From: Phlebopus portentosus
Taxonomy: Eukaryota > Basidiomycota > Agaricomycetes > Boletales > Boletinellaceae
Length of the DNA stretch: 64,000 nt
Reading direction: 5' to 3'
Assembly: GCA_037892935.1 (NCBI GenBank)
Contig: JAYXKI010000006.1
Location: forward strand, 744,001-808,000
Shown: in pieces, positions 1-10,569 of the stretch
Layout of the letters: each line of letters starts with the position of its first letter
How positions within the stretch are numbered: position 1 is the stretch's first letter
Made by a program: the position numbers and the translations under genes
Notes under the pieces: generated by a model
The model's database searches: none
Told to the model about the DNA's origin: nothing
The model's input: only the letters and a program-made list of their open reading frames with translations

Positions 1-28
1 TAATTTTCTATACTGCTGCAATATCAAG

Positions 29-797
29 CTCAATGAGGGCACGAGATTCAGCGTATCTCTTCTAGGTGATGCGCATCCGGGAATGACAGAAGATCAAGCC
101 CTCGATACATTCATCGGAAAATTGATCTTGGATAACCGTACTTTGACGTCGGATGTACTTGCCAGAATTAATGAGGTTTACCCTGCAAATGATCCAGCAA
201 ATAACGCCCCATTCAACACCGGGGACTCGCTGTTTGACCGAGCATCTGCATTCTATGGAGATAACATGTTTCTTGCACCTAGACGCTTCTTCTTCGACCG
301 AGCAGCGTCTCTGCAGCCACTTTTCGCGTACCATTTCAGGGAGTTTATCCCAGGCAACAATGTGACTTTTGGTGGTGCGTATATTTCGGTCGCTATCTTG
401 AACAGGACGTCTCATAGAGCCCATCAGTTGCGCACGCTTCCGAATTGGCTCTCCTCTACGGACCCGTCCCGACTGCAGTCGAAGATGAATTTGCTAATAT
501 GATGCTAGACTTCTACATTAATTTCATATCGGACATGGATCCTGGACGTGAGTCACCTCCTATGATAATTGGTTACACGCTCACGGGTGCTTTCGGAAAG
601 CTTCTTGGCCAAGATTCACAGGCGAAGGCAAGAAAGTGCTGCAATTGATGAGGAATAACATTACGGCTATCGACGATGGTGAGTCAGTATCACTGGAAAG
701 CAGGAGCACTGACTTGATGACTCCTTTCCAAGATTTCAACTTGGCAATGACGAATTTCTTGAATTCACCTGAGGTTCTGAATGAATTTGAGAAGTGA
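29..797 (+). CDS. Carboxylesterase type B / lipase, C-terminal part (5' end outside window)
   Basis: This is the 3' end of a type-B carboxylesterase (alpha/beta hydrolase, Candida rugosa lipase-like), which hydrolyses ester bonds and is usually secreted. Four exons can be read: 29-374, 428-547, 601-678 and 733-797, ending EFLNSPEVLNEFEK-like before TGA. The segment VAHASELALLYGPVP carries the catalytic-triad histidine. The nucleophile serine lies upstream, outside the window. The protein closely parallels the complete esterase encoded at 47946-50281 on the other strand; for example FNTGDSLFDRA and LQPLFAYHFREFIPG are shared. Exon borders are the same, so the two are paralogues. Reading frames are open, so the visible part looks functional. 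Substrate cannot be told from the sequence. Confidence 0.85.
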
Positions 798-1213
798 TAA
801 GAGAGAAAGTAGGAGTTGCGTGTGTGCTCGAAGGCATTTTTGATTCACGTATGGAATGATCAGGTCAAATGCAGACAGCTCTCTCGCGGTACACAGGGAC
901 AAATTTCTCCGTCTATAGCACATCTCAAATCAAAATATTTCAATTTCAATGAATATGAGGCACAAATACTGCTACAGAAGATGCTACAAGTTTGGGATAT
1001 CAACCTATTCCACGCTGACGTGAACCGAAGTCGAGAAAACAGCCAATTGTCGATGTCATTTCGCACTAGTGTGAACGATGAGACTTCATTCCTCATAAAA
1101 TATAGTTGCAGGACCACTGAAAACCTGGTAAGTGTCCGACGAGCATCAGTCCAGAAGACATACTATTTCGTTTTTCCCTGACAAAGAAGACTGTCTCAAT
1201 CAAAGGTAGGTGC
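798..1213. other. Intergenic, convergent 3' ends
   Basis: This gap lies between the esterase stop and the end of the H1 gene on the other strand. Short open frames overlap on both strands, but none has an intron pattern or similarity I recognise. I see only 3' flanking sequence here. Confidence 0.5.
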
Positions 1214-3559
1214 CTATCGAGCCGCGCGACGTACATTTTCTGTCCATTTGATCCTGGCTTGGAGCTCCGTCAAACCGAACATAATCTCCACGTCATACGT
1301 TAACTCCCAGAATGCCTTGTCGTTGTAGAATTGGAAATTGGAGAATCGGCATAGACATGAAAGATCAGCATCTATAACACAGGCGAGATCAAACATGTCT
1401 TTATGCCGCAAACAGACTAGATCAGATTGCCATTCAGCCGAATAGATAAAAGTTTACATGCCTTCGTTCTCGTCATACCATTTCGGAACGGGATCTTCAT
1501 CGGCAAAACTGTGGATCCTCGTTTTGATTCTTCTCGCAGATGAGATGTCTTCAACTAAACAATGATAAGACCTGCTGAACCGGCTTGCTTCCTTCACTTC
1601 GTTATTCTAAGATGAAAATCGGACACTAAATTGGGTTTTACACCGAGCAATGTTCGAACGTTCACTCACCTTCTTTACAATGATGTCGAACTTTCCTGGC
1701 ATCATCAACTGGCCCTTGAGGTTCGTATACTGCAAATGTTTCCGTCTACGATGCTGCGAGTCATTCTTGTCATAAGCTGTGCTGCAGACAAGTCCATATG
1801 TACACCTAGTGACTCGGCTCGACACTATGTTCTCCAAACTGTATAATACGTTCCCGTGAGCTACAGCCTTTGACCTGTAAGCAGCAAAGATCAGCGTGAC
1901 AAACTGCCCGGCCAGAAATATGAAAAACAGTATACAGATCAATCGCTGTCGGACGACGAATTTCAACTCCATCACTTCTCAGTGCGTCTTCCAACTTTAA
2001 GAACAACCAGTCACTTGCAGCAAAACCGCCGACAAGCCAGACAGGCTAAGAAAACAATCAGTACATTTGTAATCATCGTTCTGTGCGAAGCCGGCTCTAC
2101 CATTGACTTTCCACCGCATCTAGCTATCTGAGCTTTGATCATTTTGAGTGCCTCGGAAATCGAACGTTCGAAGCAGCTCGCCACGTCTTTACTAAAGTTA
2201 CAATGATAGATGGTCAAGACGTTTCTTTGATCATAAGGTACTGGCACTCACCCATCGATCCGCAGACGTCCCTGTCTAACGCCTAATCTCGCATTGTTCT
2301 CATCGCGATTTCCAACGCGAAGCCATGAGATTTTTCTCTCGTCCTTGAATTGTCTCTTGGTAGAAGTTTCAAAATGATCGTCGATCGCTTCCTTTAGAAT
2401 TTCCGGATTGTCGTACTGCGATCCTCGTAAGAGCTCTGACATATGGTCAGGACACTTATACACGGCATCAGAACAAAACATCCGCTTACTTTGGACAAGG
2501 TTTCTCGCACTATTGTTGACGAATACAGAACCGGCGAATTGACCTAGTGTGAACGTCAGAATCGGTTTACGGCAGACGTGGAATCGGCAAACAATCAGAT
2601 GAGGTGAGCTCCTTAAGGCACAATGGCGATGAATTTGTGACTTCATAGGATGTCATATCGAGAGTTCCTCCACCTAAATCAGCAATCATAAAGCGGTATC
2701 CACGCTGTAAGGGGAGAAAAGGCATGAAGCAAGGAATTCGACGCAATGAAAGAGCTAGTACTCACATCGAGGTTAGGAGGACAGAACCCCCCGGCGAGGC
2801 AGGAAAGCGCACTGGCTTCACCCTCCGACACGAAGCTGATCTTTGCGCGCGCTTCTTCGCTGTCCTTTACTAGCTTTCCCAAGACTGCCGCTTCGCGCAT
2901 GCGTTGCTGCGGTAAGCCAGCCCATCCATTTGGGTGGCTCAGTACGAACTTGATCCGATCCATTGACGCTCTTCAGAAGATCGGCACTGTCGGAGTGATG
3001 AATCCTGATGTACTTGACTGTTTCTGAATAAAGATAGCCAAGGAAATCACCCATGACAGTCGTCGGAGTCATAGATTGTGGTAAAGGGCTGATCTCCAGG
3101 CCTTTGTATCAATCGTCATACCGGCAGGCCTCATATACATCTTGAAGCTTGATGAATGAGGTCAGAAAGGCTTGGAGTACTGTATGTACGATGAGACGAC
3201 TTACTATTGCACTTTGAGCCACCCTTCGCATTCCGCTTCGACATCAGTGTCCTCAGTTGCAGCTGTTGCACCCGCTGCTTTCATTTCCATTCCCTCGCCG
3301 TAATACATAATTGAAGGTATCTTGCTGTCACCCGACGTCTGGTCTGTGAACCTATAAAGAATGGATAAGGAATGACTGGGCATCAAGTTATCGGTACATG
3401 CCTTGTCACCGAGTGGATTTGAGGAATTTCTCCCGGTCTGAGGAATGCATAGCAAACACCACTAAACGTTGTGCCTACATCGATGCCAATGATGAGTTCG
3501 TTGTGAGGTCCATTATGAGGCTGAGGGTTCAATATTCGAGGTTGCTTTGCACTGTTCAT
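1214..3559 (-). pseudogene. H1: HSPA12-type Hsp70-like ATPase, disrupted copy
   Basis: This copy belongs to the Hsp70/actin-like ATPase superfamily. Phosphate-1 motif GIDVGTTFSGVCY is in exon 1, phosphate-2 motif IADLGGGTLDMTSYEV in exon 4, and the adenosine loop PVWLVGGFAASDW further on. The C-terminal tail ends LTELQARIKWTENVRR, as in its three paralogues. Exon order follows H2, H3 and H4. Exon 3 is broken: the frame shifts near 3103 (one base missing) and shifts back near 2964 (one base extra), so the conserved helix region MGDFLGYLYSET is reachable only out of frame. Donor sites also look worn: GC donors end exon 1 and the next-to-last exon, and a GTTTGC donor sits near 2590. The gene is head-to-head with P1, 208 bp away. 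A sequencing error could mimic the frameshifts, but two in one exon plus altered donors favour decay. Confidence 0.65.
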
Positions 3560-3767
3560 GATTGCCGTAGGACAAAGAAATAGATAGTATGTATGCAGTA
3601 TGTATGGACGAGAGGCTGAGCCCACGATATATACAAGGACGGATGCTAAGAAGGTCTCGCCTGAATAACGCGTGTCTGCCTCGCCCAAAGGTCATGTCTT
3701 CTTAATTCTGTGATGTAGAAAACGACAGAGCAGCCTACACATTCTTAGACGCATACCTCCACCACGC
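3560..3767. promoter_or_regulatory. Shared divergent promoter of H1 and P1
   Basis: 208 bp separate the two start codons, so regulatory DNA must be shared. An ATATATAC stretch at about 3627-3634 could serve as a TATA element for either direction. The element conserved in the other three units is at best a weak match here (CTGAATAACG at 3661). Confidence 0.5.
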
Positions 3768-5228
3768 ATGAGCATCCTTTGCTCAATCCTCTCCCATCCC
3801 CTACGCATCTTCATTCCGGCAGGCCTATTCTACGAGCAATTGAGGTGCGCAATGAATGCTACCGAAAAAATCATCCGAATCCTAAGCAACTACAATAGCG
3901 CCGTCGACGAGACCGACGAGAATCCAGAGATGACAGCTGATAGGACACGATCACCAGAGCCGTATGGCCATGGGTCTTCAGGGCCTTTCCCACAAGCACG
4001 GAGACGTCCAGCCAGGACAGGATCAACAGTGAACCGGTATGAAAAGCTTTATCGCTGAGAGAAGTGCACAGCGCTGGACTCTTTTTGCGAGTAGATCTTC
4101 GTTGCGTCAGAGCATGAACTTTGACTTACTGAACATTCTCTCTTGGCCAAAGGCAGACAGCGTGAAGATGACAGGAAAATACAAAGGAAAAATCACCGGC
4201 AATCGCCGAAGGGGACTCTACCTACTCTACCAGACATTCAGCAAGAGGAGGAGGAAACTTCGCGTAACACGATTACATGTAACCGCGATGATCAGAGCAG
4301 CAAACGGCTGTTTCAAGACACACTTGACCTTTGTTCAGAGACAGACGTTATCAATGCATGTCGAGCGCTCAACGAGAAAATCAATGACGTTGCCCTTTCT
4401 TTGGTCGACGAGTGGGTCGAGACACCATCCATATCACGCCTTCGGATCCGAAGCGGTAGTTCTTCCGGTTTAGGCCAGACCGAAGCAGAGTATCTGCGAA
4501 ATGCCACTGGACAATGCCTGTATAATTTGATCAGAAGTAAAAGATCATTACAACCGTCATCAGAAGTGCAGAATTGGGTGACGGACGCTCTCCAAGCTGT
4601 AGCGGCCTATGAACTCTCGGTCATCATCTCTAGCACGTTCTGTCCGGGGCTTTCTTCTCAGGCCGATGTCGAAATGAAAGAAACTTTTGAGAACATGCTT
4701 CGCTCAGGTACTTTCTTGTACAGATTGATCAGTGTATTTAAGAGTTGCTTACTGATTATCGGCAAAGAATCTCTGCCAGCAGCATTACGATGGAGAGCCC
4801 TAACATATACACACTCGGCTTCCAACTGTAAATCTGAGAATGTCAAGAATTTCGCTACAAATCATGTAGAGGATCTTGCGTATCACTTCCAGTCCGTTTT
4901 CGTCCTCGCAGGAGAGAAGAATTCCTCGGTCTTTATGTCACGAATTCAGGAAGTCGTGGCAGAGAGCGAGATAATCGAGTCGGCGATGAGGCTATCAGAA
5001 ATTCTCAAGACAAAACTTTTCTCAATCTTCCTCGATATACACGTAGTCCACCCGAGCACAGACTTTCGAGAAGATATCATGAAAGTCGAGACCAACTCGA
5101 CGCTGAATGCTGTCAGGGCACGTCCTGTCCTATGCACACTTGAGATCGGTCTCCGGGAAGTGCCAGCTCAAGACAGATCTGGGAGGATCCTTCTGAAAAC
5201 AAAGGTGGCATTAGCGGTAAGAAAATAG
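3768..5228 (+). CDS. P1: uncharacterised helical partner protein, shortened copy
   Basis: Three exons (3768-4036, 4157-4707, 4768-5228) give 426 residues. It is a paralogue of P2, P3 and P4 and belongs to no named family I recognise. The N-terminus (LSHPLRIFIPAGLF) is hydrophobic and is followed by a charged, low-complexity linker to about residue 120. A helical region then contains CRALNEKINDVALSLVDEW. The C-terminal domain has ALRWRALTYTH, SVFVLAGE and a final LEIGLREV...LLKTKVALAV strand-like segment that all four partners share. The 60 nt intron at 4708-4767 is a multiple of three without stops, so it could also be retained. The middle exon present in P2-P4 (about 60 residues) is absent. 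It is divergent from the broken H1, so it may be losing function, though its frame is open. Confidence 0.7.
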
Positions 5229-5599
5229 CTTTTATGTACTTTGACATTTTTGACAGTAATTTTAGCCATGAGCGGCCTTATTTCACTCAGACCAAAGCAA
5301 TTCGGGAGTATTGTATAGGTGTTGTCGAGTTTATTGTTCAGAAATATGCAAGTCATGTAGTAGTACAGTGCACTTCCAGCACGGCAGGAGTGGGCAGACA
5401 AATCAACGCAACGGCACGGGGTCATGAAAATCATTCTCAATAATACAAAAGCGGTCACTTCAGCCAATCGATCTTCACCGGCCCACTTTTACGAAAAAGG
5501 AGAGTAAGGCGTGCGCATTGCGAGGTAGACTGAGAACAACTTACTATTTGGTGACACCCTGGAAATTCAGATCAGCATCTATCAAGCTCCAAGAAAAGA
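5229..5599. other. Intergenic, convergent 3' ends of P1 and H2
   Basis: 371 bp between two converging stop codons. No gene, repeat or RNA is recognised. It presumably holds overlapping 3' UTRs. Confidence 0.5.
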
Positions 5600-7933
5600 T
5601 TAAAAGCGACGAACATTCTCCACCCATTTGATTCTTGCCTCGACCTCCGTTGTTCCGAACTTCAACTCTACGTCAAAGGATACATTCCAGTATGGCCCAA
5701 TAAGAGGCGTTATGAATGCTTCAAGCAGTGAAGATGTCGGGCTTGGATCCCGACATAAGGAAGAAAGGTCTGCCTCTAATCTGCATATCGTTCGGAATTT
5801 CTCTAACGAAATCGGTTGAGCTCGTCATCCGAATTAAATGACTTAGGATCATACCTTTGTTCTCGTTGTACCAGTAAGGTACCGGAGGATCTCCGTCGTA
5901 GCAAAGAAGCTCTGCAGTATAGTGCGAAGCCCTCTCCTTGGAGAAGAACCTCTGACTGTAGCTTCTCGTGAATGTCTTACCAACGTCGACAGTCGATCCC
6001 TATGGAACGGCTAAGACGATTTGAACACAAATGGTGACAGAAGAGATCACCTTCTGAGCAATGACATCAAATATCGGACCAATGAAGGCGCCGTTCGACC
6101 TGTTCTCGATGAACTCAGGTTTGCTGCGGTGGTCAGAACGTGAAGAGTCAAAACGAGTATAACAGTCTGTTCCGTAGGACGTCGGGCAGACTCGGGCTAC
6201 AACCATGCCGTCGAGATGATGTAGAACAGCACCGTTCGCCACGGCCTTGGATCTGGTCGACGTGATCAGGGACATTTTCTGCGCTTCAACTGCTCAATTA
6301 GACTACATACAAGTTTGTATCGGGAGTTTGGATGGCGGTGCCGCTCTGTTCAAAAGCCTTCCGCAATTCGTTCAAGAGAAAGGAGCTTGATCCAAAACCT
6401 CCTACCAGCCAGACAGGCTAGCAAACCAATAAGCAGAAGCAGAACAGAAAGACAATTAGTAAGTACCGTCGTTCTCTCGTCACTGCGACTTGTAGCGAAC
6501 TGCTCTCGAATTGATTCGACAATATCCATGATGGAATCTTCAAAACATGAAGCTAGCTCCTCGCTACGGAGAGATTAGATCAAAATAACTGTCACATGTA
6601 ATCTAGATACCGTACCATTTTAGGCGGAGAAAGCCGGCAGAGATACCTAGTTCCTGGGTATTGTCTCGCCGTCCTCCGATTCTAAGCAAGCCATCTTCTT
6701 CTCCAGTGAACTGCGGCTTTGTTGTTTGTTCAAATTCATCGCTTATGAAGCTTTCGATGTTGTCTTCGTCATCGTATTTGGAATTGGCTAGTCGTCCTAT
6801 GAAATAAAGGTGTCAACGAAACGAACATTCCCGAAGTAGCATGTGAGCTTACTCCGAAGTAAGTCTTTTGCGCGCATGTTTACAAACACGGACCCGGCGA
6901 ACCGACCTTTCCAAAAGTCTAAATCTATTGTTGAAAATAAAGATTGATACTCACAATCCGGTTTAGTAACTTCCTTTACTTGCAAGGGTGACGTCCCAAC
7001 AACCTCGAAGGTAGTCATATCGACTGTGCCTCCTCCCGCATCTGCAATCATGAAACGAAATCCTCGCTAGGGATATAGTCAGCGGCAAATTCCGCCAATT
7101 GAGACAAATAATTATTCCTACCTTCAGGGTATTCGGTCCCAAACCACCCTGTAGACAGGCTAACGCACTCGCCTCTCCTTCGGTGACAAATTTAATTCGC
7201 TTGCGACCTTCATCGGTGTCAGGAACGAGTCCGCCTAATATCGCAGCAGCACGATAACGTTGCTGCGAATATCCGGACCATCCATTGGGGTGACCAAGAA
7301 CATATATCGCATCATCCTTAACTTTGTTCCATAAATCATTGTCCTCTATGTGTGCTCCGGAAATAAATCGGCCAGTCTCATCAGCAAGATAGCGCAAGAA
7401 ATCCCCCATAACCTCTTCAGCAGACTTTCCGGGGGGGAGTTCGCCGACTCTGAGTCCATTAGTCTCCAACTGTCGACCAGGCGGTCGAAGGTGCATCTTG
7501 AAGCTGGAATATTGAAGATAATGAGTTAGACAACATTATAGAGCAAGATCGAAACGGATGCCCACTGTTCCGCTTTAAACCATTCCTTTTCCAAAGCCTC
7601 ATTAATGACCATGCCCTTTGTCGTAGCGGCGCCAATAGCTTTCGGCGCAGCATAGTCATCTAAGTCATAATAAATAATGGATGGAATCTTGCTGTGCCCT
7701 ACGGATTGATCTGAAAATCTACGCAAAGCGTAGTCAATGCCGATATCATAATTTATAAATCATGTAAATACGGCTCACTTCGTCACTTGCTGGACCTCCG
7801 GCACCACATTCGGACGAAGTATTGAATATGAGACGCCGCTAAAGGTCGTTCCCACGTCTATACCAATTATGATGGAAGTCTTATTTCCAGTGTAGCGCTT
7901 TGTCCGAAGAGAGCGAATATCGTATGAAGCCAT
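5600..7933 (-). CDS. H2: HSPA12-type Hsp70-like ATPase
   Basis: This is an intact copy of about 596 residues in 11 exons; exon 1 is 7779-7933 and the stop is at 5600-5602. Motifs in order: phosphate-1 GIDVGTTFSGVSY (about residue 25), LRPPGRQLETNGLR, connecting GEASALACL, phosphate-2 IADAGGGTVDMTTFEV (about 235), adenosine loop PVWLVGGFGSS (about 380), YWYNENK, and the C-terminal FDVELKFGTTEVEARIKW. It has the ATPase fold but neither a classical Hsp70 peptide-binding domain nor an EEVD-like tail. This matches HSPA12-type proteins, which are expanded in fungi. It probably acts in the cytosol or nucleus, since no signal peptide or membrane segment is seen. It is divergent from P2 with 310 bp between starts. 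What it folds or moves is unknown; the paired P protein is the obvious candidate client or partner (inference). Confidence 0.85.
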
Positions 7934-8243
7934 GGTAGGATGTGCGAGCTGTTCCCTGGGGAAAGAGCAAGTACTTTAAGTCTTATGAAGTTGAGGCCCC
8001 AAGACACGACCCATAGGCAATTTGGTGAATAGAAGTCTGGACCGTGCTTCAGATGACTACATGCACGAAACATGTGTTTCATATATCAAAGCATGGAGAG
8101 AACTCAGCTTTATATACGCAAAGGTTAGTTGTGACTTGTATTTCATTCCTACCGCCTCTAGCTCTGCTTTTGTCTACGTTGTCACCAAGAAAGTGAGGTA
8201 AGGTTATCTGTGCAGACTCAATATTTAGGGTATTGCCTGAACA
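7934..8243. promoter_or_regulatory. Shared divergent promoter of H2 and P2
   Basis: 310 bp lie between the two starts. On the minus strand a TATATAAA-like box lies at about 8108-8116. The element shared with units 3 and 4 lies at 8025-8035, pointing towards H2. Confidence 0.5.
8025..8035 (-). promoter_or_regulatory. Conserved H-promoter element, unit 2
   Basis: GTGAATAGAAG on the plus strand reads CTTCTATTCAC towards H2, 92 bp from its ATG. The same string with the same orientation occurs upstream of H3 and H4. Confidence 0.45.
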
Positions 8244-10221
8244 ATGTTTAGAGTGATGTCTGTCGTAGACATATCGCGATTCACCATTACGAAACCATCG
8301 GCAGACTTCTGGCATGGTACCAAGGAGCTACTCAAACAGCTTTTGGAGATTGTATTTGGATGCATGTGTCTGGTTTTCTTGACACTGATGCGGCCTTGTT
8401 GTACAAGGCTTGTGCCCAACAGCAAGGATAGCGATCAGGTCACAACCCCAGAAGAAGCCGAAGACCTCGAGTCACAGGCAATCCATGAGCCAATCGGAGA
8501 GGTAGCGCAGAGGAGTAGCACGGAAGCAGCGAGGATAGTTGAGAGGCATTCGCATGTAAGGTAATGAGAAATTTGAATGAGCCTCGAAGCTCACGGAACC
8601 CATGCAGCCAGACGAAGATGAGCGTCTATCAATGGGAAAGAGAAATCGCGAGAGCGAGCTTCCTGACACCTCTTACCCCGTGCGGCAGGATGGTGAAGCA
8701 TTGCACGAGAGCCCTATCCAGAAGGTCAGGAGCTCTGATCCCTATCCGGTTTGCGCGACGGCAGACGACAACGCGTTCGTTATCACTCCGAAGAAGATAT
8801 ATCTGATATCCAGCCCCGAGGCACCAGAACCAAGCCGTTCAAAGAAGCTGAAGTTGGATCAGATTGACATCGGGCCTCCACGCCAGCAACGGGTATTCGT
8901 ATCTCCAGCTCGTTCAAGGATAGATTCTATCCCGAGCACAAGTAGCAAAGAACCAGTTTCACCATCCACAGCACGTGCTCCTCAAGTCGAGGGCGGCCAT
9001 GGTGGTATCAACGCGACAATCGACCAACAGCATCGTCGCAACGAGGCCAATAACGTAAACGACGGAGGACACGGCGAAGTTCATGAATCAGCTCCAAGCG
9101 GCCCTTTCACCTTCCTTGATGAAACAGCAAGACGCTTCTTCATGAACAGAGCCGATGCATACACCGAGAAGGAAATAATAGACTGGTCAAAGTTGCTGGC
9201 TTCCCGCGTCAACACGCTTTCCGCGTCCCTTATTGAAGGGATCGTCAGGCGAAAGTCTGGAAGTGATGTACGGCATTCCGATGCGGATGGAACCGAAAGG
9301 CGGATAGGAGAACTTATCAAGAAAGGCCTTGGGACTCGCCTTTACACGGAACTTGCTGAAGCTGGCCAAGATCGTGAAGAACTGTCCATCGATGATATCT
9401 CAGCATCCCTTCATGACAGTCTTGATTCGTGGTTGACATTCTGCATCAATCTGGCGATGAAACCCATGCTGTTTGGGCTGAGTCTGAGAACAGTGAATGA
9501 TTTAGAAGACATTTTCCGCCGAATGGCCGACCACGGTTTGAGTTCCCCCTCCTCTATTTTCATGTTGCTGATTAAAGAGTGCAGAGCCGGAGCTGGCGCG
9601 ATGTTGGAAGCAGATAAGGTACTATTATACCGTCTCGCCTCGTGCGATCACCCAGAGAACGCAGGAGCTCGTCGATGGTATGTGTACTTTGCGACAGATA
9701 GATCAGGAAGAGTATGCCATTCTTGAAGAAATCTATCATCGCTACCTAATTCATAACGGTAAGCATCTGCTGGAGACGAAGCAAGTCTTTTACTGACTGT
9801 ACCGGCAGAGTATGGAGGACAATTTGCATTGCATTGGCGAGGATTGTTCTACAAATACGAGCTTGGACTCCCTTCTTACAGGAACGCGATCAAACGAACG
9901 GAAGAGGTCTTTAAACGGGGCATTCTGCAGATTTTCACGATAGCTGGAGTCGAACTTCCAGAACCAGACAGTTTCCGAGACAAGCTAGAGAGGATTGTTA
10001 AAGACGCCGCCACATTAGCGGAGCGTACGAGGACTGGCGTCTTTTCGCAAACAGTAGAAACTGTCATAGTTGATCCTGGGAGTCCATTTGACGGAGAGTC
10101 GATGGTGCCCGTAGAAGGAGACGGCAATGAAGTTAAGTGTACATTGCAGTGCGGATTAGAAGTGGTAGACTCGGATGGTCAGCGGAGAGTTTTGATCTCG
10201 CCAGAGGTGTTATGTGTTTGA
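8244..10221 (+). CDS. P2: uncharacterised helical partner protein
   Basis: Five exons (8244-8555, 8608-9535, 9578-9618, 9665-9758, 9809-10221) give 595 residues in frame. The N-terminus has a hydrophobic segment, LLEIVFGCMCLVFLTLM (about 32-50), followed by the cysteine pair RPCCTRL. It may be a membrane anchor with acylation sites (inference). A long charged linker with KKLKLDQ (possible nuclear signal) runs to about 275. The conserved helical core follows: FFMNRADAYTEKEI, then LDSWLTFCINLAMKPMLFGL and FRRMADHG. The C-terminal domain starts at LHWRGLFYKYELGLPSYRNA (about 465) and includes FTIAGVELP, VKDAATLAERTRTGVFSQ and the end CTLQCGLEVVDSDGQ...LISPEVLCV. I know no described family for it. 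It is the most complete of the four partners, divergent from the intact H2. Confidence 0.8.
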
Positions 10222-10569
10222 GATTTCTCATTTGTATCTGGTTGTCTGTGCAAAAGGTGTTCATTGCGTTTTACGAATGAAATGTATCTGCGAACTCACT
10301 GCGGCGGTAAATTATCCTTTTGTCTCCCACTCTTCACTTATTCGGGACAGCTGTACAATTTCCCTGCCTTTTGAATATAGAACGAGCTGATTATGCTTGG
10401 TGCCAGTGATGGGATGAGGAGAGCGCATGCATGTGGAAGAGAATTTCGAAAAGAATATACAAGGCCGGCGGCGCGCCGAGAACTTCCTAAACAGGTACCC
10501 AGTGATCCAGTCGTGCTAGCCGACCGAGCCGGTTTGCGTGCAAGGCACTCTCATGCGACGACCACCACC
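10222..10569. other. Intergenic, promoter of the serine-rich gene
   Basis: 348 bp between the P2 stop and the next start. An in-frame ATG at 10393 exists upstream, but the CCACCATGG context at 10570 is the better start. Nothing else is recognised. Confidence 0.45.
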
